Shown: one piece after another, positions 42,332 through 55,600 of the stretch | Position numbering within the stretch: the first letter of the stretch is position 1 | Layout of the letters: every line of letters starts with the position of its first letter | NCBI GenBank assembly: GCA_037039685.1 | Contig: JAWNGF010000002.1 | Span: 2,170,001-2,234,000 of the forward strand | Length of the DNA stretch: 64,000 nucleotides | Reading direction: 5' to 3' | Source: Ceratobasidium sp. AG-K | Taxonomy: Eukaryota; Basidiomycota; Agaricomycetes; Cantharellales; Ceratobasidiaceae | Made by a program: the position numbers and the translations under genes | The notes under the pieces: generated by a model | The model's input: only the letters and a program-made list of their open reading frames with translations | Databases searched by the model: none | Told to the model about the DNA's origin: nothing

Positions 42332-45300
42332 CTAAGACATGGACAAGCTCTCCATAGCCAAGCCGAGGGGATCAGCAGAAGTGGGGTAGTCCCGAGCGGC
42401 GCCAGACGAAGCGTTGGCATCTCCACGGAAGAACACTTCAGGGCTCGTGCAAGCAGCTACCGCACGCCGCATGTGTTGAGTAAGGAACGAAAGCCCAACT
42501 TGATATGCGGCTGGTCACGAAATATCAGAATACATGCGATCAAAAGCGACCCACGAGCTTACAGTTCATCCACCCGAAACCCTCACGTGGGATCATCTTG
42601 AAGTCAATTCCTTGGTTTCCGTACTCTGCATCAACCATGTGGGACAACTTGACAGCGTCGAACTACACCCAGTGGTGAGTTTACGTCTAACTTGCCGACG
42701 CACGTGTGCATGCATACCTTCTCAGGGACAACGCCATTGAAGTCGACGAAGGCGACTGTCATCATGTAAAGGAAGCGGTATGCCAACCGCTGTGCTTCTT
42801 CAAGATATCCATAGCGTTCAAGACCGACCCAGGTCATGATCTGATGAGGCGGCCAGGCGTAGCTGTTTGATAGGCTTGTCAGCGAAGCTAAGACTGGATA
42901 AAGGGCACTTACGGGTAATCCCACTGACGGTTCGGGCGATCGAGAGAGATCTTGCCCCGAGACTCCTCAGTTCCAGAAACCATGCCACCAATCACCTCAA
43001 ACTTAGTGATCGACTGGGAGCTGAAGTGAAGAGTCAGACCACGACGACGACGGTCGAAAATCAGAACAAACATACACAAGCTTCCAAGCCTGGTCCTCGC
43101 TGGCGCACCCCGCCCACATGGCCCAGAATGCAGTCACACTTTCATAAAGAATCTGCTTCTCGCGAACGGTGTCATAATCAAAGTAAAGTTTCTTGCCATC
43201 GTTCCACAAGTATTGGTCGATCCGGTCCCGTCGGAAGAGCGCACGTTGGAACCACTCATCACTGCTCTGTACGCCAGACGTACTGAGCTTCTTGACTTTG
43301 GGTCCCTTTTCGTCAAAGGCCTCGGGGCAGGGCGGGAATGGGCTGAGAAGGAACTCGTCCTCGATTTCGAGCGCGTCGTCGAACACATCCCTAATCGCAG
43401 TAGCGATATCGATCTCGTACTTGTAAAGCAAAGCATTGAGGTCGATGGTCGCAAGATTGGCGCACCGCTTTTCGAACCGGTAGGTAGTGTCATGACCAGA
43501 CTCTCGAACGGCACGATCGTGTAAGAAGTACTCGTCGAGCTCGGGCTCATGGATGATACCATCATTGTACTTTTCACTAAACTCGAGGATGGAGATACCA
43601 TGCTTGCGAGCATACGGCTCAAGTATGTGCGTGAAATGGGTGGCCTCAGTCTCAGGAGGGATACCAAGACCATCAGGGCGGAAGCGAGATAGGCCAGTCT
43701 TGGGATCGAGCCGAGGAAGGGACATCCATACACTGTGATACTCTTTGATGGCAGCTTGAATCGCACGCTTCAGCCATTGATGGTTGGCGTCATAGTTTCG
43801 GCGGTCAAGCTGATTATAGATCTGAAGAGCCATGTCGGTGAGGAAAGGAGGCTGAGAGCGGCACAAATACTAGTAGCCCGAGTCAGTCACGAAACAAACC
43901 AATGATGGTGGGTTGTCACTTACGTAGCTACGGCTCCCGTTCAAAATCTGCGCACAAAGCAAATGATTAAAATGGATTTGCTCCAAGTGAGAAAGGCCCA
44001 TACCTTGTTATAGTGCTTGATCTCAAAGATGAAATGCTCAACCATTCCCTGCGCCATCTCAACTTGTCCGTCAACGAGCAAGCCGAGCGAGATGAAATAC
44101 GAGTCCCAGTTGTAGAGCTAACACCCTTACGTCAATCGCTGTCAAACACACGCTCCGGCAAACTCACCTCGTTGAAGCGTGCACCCGGAACGATAAATGG
44201 AATACCCTTCAATGTTGTTCCATCTTGGTCGTCGGGGACTTCCCTCATCGCCAGCGCCAAAATACCAGGTCGTTCGTTCAAACTCTTGACGTAGACAGGA
44301 TCATCGCACTTGACGGGCATGACTTCGACTTCAAGGCCGAGATGAGGCTTATCCCTGGCTACTTTGCGATAGTACTCGGCCATCTTGGGTTCGCCGGCAG
44401 GAACGTAAATGCGTGGCTTGAGGTTGGCCGTGCGGTTTTTAGGGTCGGCGATGATAATCTCCAGACCATCACCGTCAATGCGCCGAGTAAGCGAGTTCCA
44501 GAACGACGTCCGGATCATTCGAGAGAGCCGATCGACAGGGTTTTCGGTGAGACGGGCCTCGTCAAGGACGATACGCTTCCTGCCGTGATCACGGGCTAGA
44601 GCAAGCTCTTGGAGAAGGTTGGACAGCATATAGGTGCCCTGTAGGAAGTTATAAGCGTATTCTCGTGAATATATCACCCATATGACTCACTCGAATATCA
44701 AAGCTCTTGTAGCCATTGCTAGTCGCTGTACCGAGCGACATGACCTTAGGTCCAGAATCCGTAACGCTAATCTATACAAACTCCTTGTCAACTCGGGTGG
44801 TAGAATAAAGAATCTGTCGAATCGTACCTGGAAATCACCATCGGTGTCCTCTTGTTCGAGAACCAGCCGAATCGTTTCGTCAACATCGATTAGGAATCGT
44901 CGGGGCGCATTGCCCTTTTCATCTACCACGACAAATTAGCGTCATAGAGCCCCACCGAAGCAGAAGCATCCCTTACCATGAGACATTCTCCGACCCCGAT
45001 TTACTGCTTCGTTTCCGGCAGCCTGCATACGACGGTTCGGTGGAACTGACTGCGGAGGTAAATGTTAGAGTCAGTAAAGTAATAGATAACGTGTTGATAG
45101 GCGGTAGGGCTTATTCCATGGTTAATAGGGTTATCTCGGATCCCACGAGAAAAAAAAAATAGCTGGACGTAGGGCAAGAAATGATGTGGAAACAGGGCTA
45201 TCCAACATACATTGCTGTAAGTGCGCGCACGGCTATGGAACTCCTTTCCCCCGTAGTACACAGAGTCGTGGGCGTGCACGGGAGGGTGCGCAGATGCATC

Positions 45301-45351
45301 GTGATCCTCATAAAATATAGCGTTGGGTGCGTGGTTAATCGAAGGCGCCAT
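42332..45351 (-). CDS. NTH1: Neutral trehalase (GH37)
   Basis: Twelve exons: 45211-45351, 44977-45049, 44828-44922, 44691-44771, 44168-44638, 44004-44117, 43924-43947 (24 nt), 43076-43869, 42913-43020, 42718-42862, 42563-42662, 42332-42510; 774 residues. The calcium-binding motif [16 protein letters not shown] (about 97-112) marks the cytosolic, Ca2+/14-3-3-regulated neutral class. Catalytic-domain signatures are PGARFNELYNWDSY and QWDYPYAWPP, with [19 protein letters not shown] between. It hydrolyses cytosolic trehalose to two glucoses, mainly on recovery from stress and on germination. The N-terminal tail (1-80) is Arg/Ser-rich (NRGRRMS), as expected for PKA phosphorylation. There is no signal peptide. 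Intron 1 (45050-45210) is 161 nt, longer than the rest. Confidence 0.95.
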
Positions 45352-47469
45352 TTTGCGTAAGTTGATAGGTTGTGAGCAAACGCGACGGACGAGACGAGCG
45401 TGTGGGGGATGGGGCTCCTCTTTTGATAGTATTAAAACGAAAGTAACAAATTATCAAGGCTGGGTGGTGGCAACGCAGTCTGAGTTGGCGTGTATAGGAC
45501 CACGAAGTTTTCGTAGTTGAACACAGTGTGGGGGAGGGCTCTGGAGAGCCAGACTGGAGCCTTATATTTGCCTTTCGGCTCTGCGTGAGGCTTGGACCCT
45601 GATATATGAAACGTGATTGGTCAGCTGATGTTTCCTTTTACAGTTTTGACGTCGTTCCTAGTCCACGGGCACAACCCATTCCTATGAAAATGTATGTATT
45701 GTTATTCCACGGTCATGTGGACTCGTGCCTGAGAGGTATATAAAGGCTGCAGGAAGATAATTTTCGCGCATACACAATGACTACCGCCCGTTGCTCGCAG
45801 TTGCTGGTTGTGCGCACTTATCCCCTTGACAGTACGTTGAGCGACTACCGTCCGGTTCTCTTCTGGAAGCTCTGCAATCGTCGGGCTAGCCTACACTGAG
45901 ATCAGAGCCCAACGGCCGCAAATCCGTTGGTTCCGAGATACGACAAACCCCTGCGCCGAATTCCGACGTTGTGAGCTCACTTGACCAACACGCCTGTCAA
46001 ACTGCGGCTCCGAGTCAGGTCACGCGTGCAGAACCTGGCACTAGGCGCTTTGTTCAACAAGCTCGTGATCAACCATCAAGGAAGGCATTGTAGCTTGTTG
46101 GTCAACGTGACCGCAGTTCTAATATCACACCAAATGCGAAGCAATACCACACAGCCTGTGGCGTAGGATTTTGTACCTTACGACACTTTGTATAGTGTTA
46201 GAGGCAGAAGCAGCCGTTCACCTAACCAAGTTTCCAGACAAAGCACATATAAGCAGAACTGCTGACACCTTTCTAAGGTTAGCCAGGTTGGATATGCCCC
46301 TAGCTGTGTTACAAATTATACAAATTATGTTTCAGGTGAAACGGCCGATGCACAGTGTGACCGCGTAAACATGGGTCGTGAATGGGTGTTTGAAGGGATG
46401 TAAGTTATATAAATATTGATTGCTCCACCATTCACCTCGTACTTTCGCTCCACATATATAAGAATAATCCCATTGACCCTGGCCATGATCCGTCTTAATT
46501 TCCTACCGAGGTGATTTGTCACAGCGAGGTCTCGTACAGGGATGTAATTATACATCCTATTGCCGCGCGGCTTATGAGAGGTGTCATCTGTAAGGCTTTC
46601 AAACAGGTGGCAAGAGTGGCAAACCGATAACGCCAGTCATCGTAGTTGGAATAGGGAGTAGCATGGACCATCCGCGGATAAGTTCGGGTATCACGTGACA
46701 CTGGTTTTCTCAACACCCTGGTAGTAAAAATGAGCTAAAAATGCACAAGAAGAGAGGTTTCCCATTATTGGTGGCGCCTGCGAGCCCTCAAGGTGTAATA
46801 ACAGCATTTTGGTGAAATATAGAGGGAGTAATTTCATCACGTGGTATCCACTTCTCATCCATGCTACACCCTAAGTTGGAATAGAAAGCCACTCACGTGG
46901 GTGTTGTACGTGTTTTATCAAGCAAGCTCGACACATAAACCCCTTTGCAACATATATGCGTTGATGGTAAGGTTTAATCCAGAGGGGAAGGTTCTAACCT
47001 TGCCCATCAGCCGCATTAAATCAAGGCTGATTACATTTGGTTCGAACCAAGCCATAGAAGCCCATCAACCACTTAACGATGGAAGCTGAGAAGGTCACGG
47101 AGAGGGCGTCGGTCCAAACAGAGACTGGCTTTATTATCTTGTACTCGTTCCGGGACGACCCTGCTTCGAATGCAGGTTTATAGTCGATTGATAAATATTC
47201 GAGGCCCAAAGTCTGCTTCGTTCCCCTTCACCTTGTCTCTCGTTCCCAATATCTAACTCATTTACCTTCAAACGTGAGTAAGTATTGCATGTTGCCTCCG
47301 CATGTGCTAATCTCGCTCACCGTTGGGATTATTCTAGTGGTACACGTTCCTTCGCCTCCGTCAGAGTATAATTCCTTCAATCTGTTCGATTCTTGAGGTC
47401 AGTCAATCCGACTGGAATATCAGACGCGGTGCTAAGACAACACTCTGGATTCTGCTTTCACTAGCCATA
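45352..47469. other. Long intergenic region
   Basis: About 2.1 kb between the trehalase (minus) and AhpC/TSA (plus) genes. It contains a strong plus-strand TATA box at 45736-45746 with a short unsupported frame behind it, a 14-nt perfect palindrome TTGGTTCGAACCAA at 47037-47050, and a probable 5' UTR intron (about 47275-47338) before the AhpC/TSA start. No gene is supported. Confidence 0.5.
45736..45746 (+). promoter_or_regulatory. Orphan TATA box
   Basis: gtatataaagg, 41 bases before an ATG at 45777 that opens only 40 codons. It may mark an unannotated short transcript or a decayed gene. Confidence 0.35.
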
Positions 47470-50400
47470 ATGTCTATCTCACCTCGATCTGTTTCGCCTT
47501 CTCACCCCTACTCTCAACACGGCGAACACCGTTACTCATCTAGTTTAAGCGATTCCTTCTACACTTGCGACCTGCCCAAGTTCTACCAGGACTCGCCTCA
47601 CTCGACAACAACATTCCAGACACCCCCGTCGTCGTTCTCTCACCAAGCATTCTTCGTACCTATTATCCCCTCTCAGGCCACATCTCGTGAACGGTTCGAA
47701 TTAAATTGCTCCCAGCCTAGTCTTGGAAACCACTCAGTCAAAACTCGTTACCCTCAGCCGTATTCGGACAACCCATTCCTTCCACTCAGAGAGTTACGCC
47801 GCCTCCGTTCGACGGAACTGCTCGCTAGGCCTCCTGGCGCACCAGATACCCTGCCTAACCCATTCCTTCCAACGCCAGCCGACGAAGGTCCACTCACCTT
47901 CAGTGCTTTCCACCACAAATCACCTCCATCTTTGGATGACAGCTTAGACTTTTTTGGCAGCACTGCCCAGATTCACGCCACGGCCGCCGCAGACTTTGAG
48001 AACCCTGTTGACCTGCCAATCGAAGCGTTGATCGTCGGCGCTTCCGCTGAAACACATGAGAAGTCTCATTCAAATCGTTTCGACATTGACCTACCTCCAA
48101 CGCCGTTAGATGACATATATTCGACGATTGATTTCCCGCCGATATCTCCACCGAGCACAAGCGTTCAGCATACCCATACTAGACAAGTCTCTGACCCAGT
48201 TTGCTCGTCCCTAGAGCGTATTTCGAACGACCATTCAACTCGTCAAACGTTGATTGTTGTCAAAGGAAGTGGCAACCGGACGTTCAACATCATCGAGGTT
48301 CCAGGTAGCGTCAAAAGTAACCGGTCTGGACGTTCCGCCGAGGCACAAGATGTTGAGACTAATGCATACGGAGGCATCAGATGTATAGGCCGGTTTGGTC
48401 CTCCCACAGCTAATCCGGTAGAGAGTGAAATCCTGTTTGGTACGTCACGCACCTTTCACGTCGGACGAGGGTCTAATTGAAACAAACATTTGTTCTCTGA
48501 ATGAAGACAAACCGCCTGCAAGCGGACCCACGTCGATCGCGTGGGCAAGTGTATCTACTGCCAGTCGCTTGTCGGCTCGCAAAAGGCCGCCTCCCATTAG
48601 GGTTGGAAATCAGGCACACGGATCGCCCACGGTGCAAATAGTCGCCCCTGGCCCGAGCGGCCTGGATCTGGAGAACCCCAAACTGAAAACGTCCAACTCG
48701 ACAATAGATATATGTGGTCCCCGAAATGAAAGTGAAGAGGTTTTCTCCCCCCGAAGCGTAAGGCTTAGCGACACAAGCGCCTTTTCGTTGCCTTTGTTTC
48801 CTCTGGTGGGTGTTGAATTGAGTACGTTGATAGGCTCATCCTGATCTGGATAGCAGACGTACATTACGCCCGTCTTCAGGCAGAGTTGGAGAAGAAGCCA
48901 GCGGACACCAACAACCCCTCGCTTCCCTGTTGGACTTGCACCTCCCGAGGGTTCGTCGAAAGCCGAAATTGCACATGTTGGATCTCCACCCGGCCTTCCT
49001 CCTGTTTCCTCTTCTTTCAAACCTACAATGAGCTCCTGGTCAACTCCCACTACGTCAATGCGCCGCTCGACTATCGAGATTGAGAGAAGACACACTGAAC
49101 TGCCGCACGCGTTTGGCCGTCCTAGGGCATCTTTCGGCCGGTCATCCACCGATATGCCTGGACAGCGGCAAGTGCGAGCCGCTGTCACAGTGCCACAGTA
49201 TCAAACCGCATTTACCGAGCCATCAATGCATTCGGATCCTCTATATCTCCGTGATATTTCCCAAGTCGAAGCTGAGGCGCGTGTCGAGACTGATCAGTAC
49301 TACCGCTCCCACTCTGGCTCGTGCTCCTCGGCTTCCGAGTCGGTTTACAGCCAAGAATAGGCTGTCAACTCGACGTTGTTCTACACTGATGAAGGGCAAT
49401 CGATGACTATGTCTGTTGCCGCGGCAGTACAACGCGAGGAACAGCTCGCGTTTCACTCGGAGTTTGCATATATGCATGAGCCCGCAGAGTCTAGCTCTGG
49501 ATCTGGGCATCAAGACACTCTAGATTTATCTCCTTCCGCTTCGGATGAATCCGCGGAGCCTGCTAGTCTTTACATCTCCGAACCTGGGCGTCAATGCAGT
49601 GAACAAGACGTCGCGTTGTCAGACTCGATACCTTGCATCCGCGTTCTACCCCCAAGCCGAAAGCCTGTCCCGCAAACAGATTTGACAGCAACCATATCAG
49701 AGACGGTCATCTCCGAGTCGCACTCATCTGTCCACCAACCAAGCACGTATCGGGCATCATCGAGTCTAGCATCCTTTAACACGCTCCCATCCCCTTCGAC
49801 ACGCAGGCCAGTAAAGCGCAAAAACGGCAAAATCACTATTTCCCACCCCCACTTGAACGACGAGAGTAGGCTTGGTGCGACGGTCGTATCCAAACGAGAT
49901 TCCATCAAGACAACACTGGCGATCGGCCCGAAAGTCACTCACAGCGCGAGCGTTGGGTCACTTCGAGATGTTCTCTTGTCGGGGAGTTCGCCAGTCCATT
50001 CGCCTACATATGAGACCTTTAGGAAGCGACCTCGTCCGCCGTTTAAAAAGTACCAGAAGCCTAGTGAAGATCAGCTTAGACTCGTAGGTGGTCCTTGATG
50101 AACCGGTTGTCCTTGCTCAATTTCGTGATGGTATAGGCAAGCAACATGCAAGTGTTTGACGAGAATGGCCAACGAGTTCGGTTTGGAGACATATTCGAGG
50201 GTCAAAAAACTGCCATATGTTTTATCCGGCATTTTTGGTGCGTATATGCGCCAATTTTCAAAAACGCACTTCTTACTCGGTACTATACAGGTGTCCGCTG
50301 TGTCAAGACTACATGTCATCCATCGTCCATCTCACAGAGCCATCATTCATTCAACAAGCTGGCGTGAAACTTGTGATCATCGGCAACGGTTCTCCAACAA

Positions 50401-51201
50401 TGATCAAGGCATATAGGGACGACATATTCCACTGTCCCTATGAAATGTATACAGATCCTTCAAGGCGACTGTACAAAGCCCTCGGGATGAGTCTGCGAAC
50501 CACAGACGGAGGGGCTGATACCGACAAGGGAAGCTACGTGAAGCACGGAACGTATGTCGCCCGGTAATTATCCCGTGTTTTCTTACTAAGATTTTGTATC
50601 AGCCTCACTGGAACTATGATGGTACTCAAGAACGCTTTGAAAATGCCCTTGGCGAACGCCGGTGACATTAAGCAACTCGGCGGGGAGTTCATTTTGGGAC
50701 CTGGGTTAGTGGGGTCTTTGTATCAGCCCACTTGTTTGGGTCTTCTAACTCGGATCTTGGTGCAGGTTGACATGCAGCTTCACGAGCCGGATGCATACAA
50801 CTCGATCGCATACTCCCATTAGGGACCTCTTGCAAGCTGCTGGCGTCGAAATGAACCCTTGGGCCACCAACCTTGCTATTCTCCAGCCAGGCGATGAGCG
50901 AACGCGATGGATGGACGCTCAAAACGAGGATTTGGATAACATGATTCGACGAGGATTGCAGGCGAGTTGTGACGGATACTGCGAAACGGGCTCCCGAGAT
51001 GGCGGAGAGATTGGCCAGTTGGATCTGGGCGAGTTCCGTCAGCTCCTTGCACGCCTCAAGTCAGAAGTCTCCGAGTCAACTCCTAAGCTGCCACGTGTGG
51101 TTAGCAGCGCCATGTACGAGGTCGAGATAATGGGGCAGAGCAGGGTCCGGCTTGATCGACTTAGTGCTGTCGAACAGAGTCGGGCTGGGATTGCGCTGTG
51201 A
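47470..51201 (+). CDS. Long disordered protein with C-terminal AhpC/TSA thioredoxin-like domain; in-frame TAG
   Basis: Exons 47470-48439, 48507-48805, 48854-50083, 50137-50237, 50291-50551, 50603-50704, 50766-51201; 1133 codons. Codons 1 to about 830 are Ser/Pro-rich and apparently disordered. From about 835 comes a peroxiredoxin-like AhpC/TSA (PRXL2-type) domain: MQVFDENGQRVRFGDIF, FIRHFWCPLCQDY with a CxxC, KLVIIGNGSPTMIKAYR, YTDPSRRLYKALGM. The splice at 50084-50136 joins the two parts in phase (SEDQLRL/ASNMQVF), and similar fusions exist in basidiomycetes. A TAG at 49358-49360 (codon 592) interrupts the frame, which stays open with the same composition on both sides. It could be an assembly error, a missed intron (for example a 78-nt one starting at 49283), readthrough or a true null allele. 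A redox or lipid-cell-signalling role is unknown. Confidence 0.75.
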
Positions 51202-51378
51202 GAGAGTTGGACTTCGTGCTGTATACGAACTTTTTAACATTGGGACAATGCTTCTTCGTTCTTCTTTTACTTTTATTGGGTTGGCTTTGCTGATGTATAT
51301 TCGTTACTTGAAACCCTTTCGGTCGTGTCTGTTTAATTATAACTACATCGAACGAATACTGTAATACAATCTGAGCGT

Positions 51379-52401
51379 TCATGCCATGTTTTCGATGAGG
51401 GTGTCGCGCATCTCCCCGATAACAGCCACTTGCTCTTGGCCTTGCAGCTCTGAAACATCACAATATTAGCACACAGCGTAGAGTGCACTCGAAAGTTATA
51501 CATACTGAAAGTAGCCTCGATGACACTGATCTCCGGCGCTGTTGTATCAAATCCAGTGAATGCACACCAATCGTTCACAACCAGACCTGCACCGATGACG
51601 TCGGACCCACGATTCACAGTTCCAGCCTGTTCACCCACGGGAGTTAGATATAAGAAGCAGCATAATGTACAACTGCAATAGACGTACCACGAGTGGTATC
51701 TGGAGCAATGACGACAGCTCGTCCTGGTCCTGTACGCTTGTTCTCGGATGGACCAACCCCCCCTGGTTGGTGATCACACAGTAGCTGCCAACTAGTACGT
51801 TGTCCGCTACTGTTTGTCGGAACACCTCGACCTTCAATATGTCTGCTATAATCTCTTCGGTTTCTCGGTCGATATCCGGATGCACAAGAGCAACGTAATC
51901 GTTGCATGCAATGACATTCCCTAACGCGGAGAGTCGCTCCTCTACTCGTTGTATCGCTACCGAATCTGGTAGTGCATTTCGGAGATGTTGCAGTTCTTGG
52001 TCGGTTGTCGATGCAGGAACAAGCAAACCGTGACGGTTGCCTAGAGTGGATCACTGATTGAGAAATTGCCATCAGAGACGACGGTACGGGACTCACCTGC
52101 GGTCAGGCGACCGATAATTCTTGTGCCTCCGATGGTGGTATTCACGATCGGGATGACGCCGCCTAGTTCGCTCTCAAACGTCGAGTAGAAATTTGTACTT
52201 CCACCAACGGAGACAAGGCAATAACTATTCAACAGCGGCGTGAGATACTCTCAACAGTGCTTGAACCAACGGTACATACGAGTTGGTGAGTTTGCAGAAA
52301 ACTCCAATGTCGCTGCTGTTTTCGAATTGTGCGCCTATATCGCGGACGATGAGCAAGCCTACCAGGATGACGTTCGGGGGGATAAACTCACGGACGGCCA
52401 T
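51379..52401 (-). CDS. TIF6: Eukaryotic translation initiation factor 6 (Tif6)
   Basis: Six exons: 52392-52401 (10 nt, MAV plus one base), 52280-52334, 52097-52224, 51688-52040, 51506-51626, 51379-51449; 245 residues, exactly the family length. It reads [26 protein letters not shown], then [72 protein letters not shown] and [13 protein letters not shown]. The pentein-fold repeats are intact. eIF6 binds the 60S subunit in the nucleolus and cytoplasm, is needed for 60S maturation, and keeps it from joining 40S until released by Sdo1/Efl1. It converges with the AhpC/TSA gene, 177 bases apart. Confidence 0.96.
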
Positions 52402-52675
52402 GTTGGTGAATTAATATGTGTCTATATAAGAGGGTGTTCTGGTTGTAGAGTAGGTGGATGGGCTATGAAGTGATGAGCCTGGTGATGTTGAGTGAGGGCT
52501 CAATTTCTAAGATTTTGAGATCCTCGCAATTTGTCATCCTCGGGACCGATGGCATCACTGATCCAAGTCATTTGCATGGACAAGTCATATAACCGCGCGG
52601 GACGTGTAATATACAAATTGTACAATAGTGACTCAGATAAATAGAGGCGCGCCAAGCGGTTCAGAGCTGGAAATT

Positions 52676-55600
52676 TTACGATTGCACGGCTGGCGCGACA
52701 CCGCGTCCCCTACCCCGAGCCCTTCCCCTTGGTCCTCCACGAGCGCGGAACGAGCCACGATCTGAATGGCCGTTGACAGCCGGAGGTTGGTCGTCGGCGG
52801 AAGGCGCAGGGTATGTATTGCGTTGGAAAGGCTGGCCTGCCCCGTTTGAAACACTTCTTCCCCGACCAGGGGCCTGGAGTATCCTTGGTGGCTGCGATGG
52901 CGCTGGGTGATGGTGTGGAGGGGACTGATGCACCCCTCGTCCGCGGGGAGCGCCTCGTACGTGGAATGTGTCACGGATCGAACGGTGGTGAAGCTCTTCT
53001 GCTGTGGGAGCCGCATCAGCTAAGACTCGTGCGGCACTTCGGTCATCGTGACGAGCTGCATTCCACCCGCGGCCGCGCGCTGGATTGGGGTTCGCCATGA
53101 TGCGGACTGGTGGTTGAGCGGCAGCCCGGAAACCTACATGAGGAGCACTGCCGCGTGGCTGGACAATTGGATGAGGGCCAATGTGAGGCGCATACCGTGA
53201 AGTCGACTGTTCGGGGGGCGCACGCGTCCTGTTCGTGGTCATTTGCACAAACTGAGGATCGGTCAAATTAAGCACTGCGGTGAATGTGACGCTCGACCCT
53301 CGATACTCGGAGCATCTAGGGCACAAATCAATAATTGGCTTGTGTAGTGACCCAGCCTGAAATACGACACTCACCGGCCCTGAAGCGTGGTCCCGTTGAT
53401 AAAAGGAATGTCCCACACAATGTCCAAAAGTGTGGGTGTAAGCCCAACAACCACCCCCTTTGCGGCCAGCGGGACGCCGCCAGTATTTTGCACCATCACG
53501 ACTCGATCCCCAAGTGCAAACCTCTGGCCTTGTAACCGATGGACAGCATGCTCAGGCTTCAGCAGCGCCTGCCTTGGGACCCCTTTGACCATAACACGTT
53601 TGACTTCGTCCTTCGGCCTCTGAGCTTCTTTCGTCTTCAGCTCTTGGCCATATTGTTCGATTTTCAATACGTTTTGCTGGCAAAGTTTCAGATAAGATAC
53701 ATCAGGCTGGGCGAGGTACTCACCTTCTCCAACTGCTCGGAAAATAACGAAACAGGCTCAAGGTCACGGACGCCCTTTGATGCCAGCCACTCCTTCGCTG
53801 CCTTGACCTGGTTCTCCACGTCTCCGTTGGGGAATAAATCACTACCCCTAGTGATATCTGAAACTGTAGTTATAGTAATGATCATTCAGGGGAGACATGT
53901 CACGCACCTTCGCCTCGCCTTTGATCCAATGCTCCGAATATGCTTGGGAACGCGGCCTAAATGCGCAAGTTACTTTGAAATATCAGAAGCTTGGTGGGTA
54001 ATGCATACCTTGTAGTCTTGAATCAGCTGAATCGCTCGCTCACTGAATTCCCACCCGTGGTCCGATTTGCGCGAGTACCCTAGCACCTTCATACTCTTTC
54101 CTTCGAACTTCAGGTTTAATCCCAAATTGGTCTTTTGGGCTCCATTGGTTGTAATCAGGAAGCTCGAAGTAATTTTGGACAGCGCGAGGCCACTCATGCG
54201 TAGAGCTTGGGATATTTGGCGTGCTGGGACGTAGTCACCCGCGATATTTTCATTTGAGAGGGCATGGAATCGATCAATCTCGGCGCGCTCGTCGGGGTTG
54301 TACTAGACGGACATCGTGAGCCGATAAATATAAAGCGGTACAGGGTAACTTACGACTATCATGAGCGATGCCTTGTCGTTGGATACTTCCTTGACCAAGG
54401 AGGGAGTACCATAGGTGTGTTCCCCTAGGAAGAAGACGTTGCTGCCTACGGGATATTCTTGTTCTAAAGGCGCAGCTGGTTGCTCGACATATCGAGGATC
54501 CTCGGACTTGACCTCCATGAGGCTAACTTGGACCGCTTGCTCTGTCTCGTCTTCTGGGCCACTGTAGTCTTTCACCAACGCGCCATCCTCTTTGCGTTTG
54601 AGCCCTACCAGGTTTTTGTCAGCAGACACGCATATATGGAAATTGATTGGGTGCTACCTTTGAGGGGTCGAACGTGGAGCAAAATATCTACATCCCCGAT
54701 TTCAACGGCAAAACGTTTCGAATAGGTGGTGGCGATCCTCTCTGCGCTCCGCCTCCACCTGGATAACTGGTCTCCGTGATGGGGATTGGCTACGACCTTG
54801 GACCTTGCACCAATCGTTTGACGCTCATGTCGAAAGAGGTCGTCCGAGACCGCCACAACAAGTGCTTCAGTCAGGAAGGGCCATCCAATAAACGTACGCT
54901 TGCCAATCATCTGTTCAGCAATGACACTTGCTTTAACCCCAATGAATGTGTTGCTGATACGGATGACGACGGATCGATTGCGCGAGTCCGAGTTGAATAC
55001 GTTGACGCTATGGTGGGTGATCAGGGAGCTATGAGGGAGAGTTTTCAAAGATGGGAAGCCAGCAAGAGCATCGGAGCCTAAGAAGACGCCTTCACAGAGC
55101 CCTTTGACCAGATGCAACCCGTCGAGAGTCGGCAAGTGGAATGGGTCAGTTCGGCAGTGGCATCGAGGAATCACTGGTAGGAATCCTGGAGAGGGCGATG
55201 GATATTTCTTAACGTCATCGGTGTAGGAAAACTTGAGGCTCATTCCCCATTTGTTGCGCTCCTGCTCTTCATGAGTGAGTCGATGATCAACCGCTAGAAA
55301 GAAAAAAGGGCTAAGCGAACTCATCAAACTCGGAGGTCGATTACGTACTGGCCATGGAAGTAAGGAGTCTACGCTGGTCGATAAACGGAATCTTGACGAT
55401 AGCTTCCCATTCTTGCTTCTTGCCGTTCATGTCGAGTTCGAACGTATCCGGGTAGAAATCCTTGATAGGAGAATGCTCTGAAAACATAAGTTCCTAGGGA
55501 TAGGGATGAGCGGGTTTCTATCACTTTAAACTAAGAACCGATTACCCTGTAGGCTTCAGGAATTAGTTCATGACTAGCATAGGGCAAAACGCCCATCAGC

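Noticed and set aside
47037..47050. GGTTCGAACC box that resembles a tRNA B box
   Set aside because: It is a 14-nt perfect palindrome; no acceptor stem, D-arm or anticodon arm can be folded around it on either strand.
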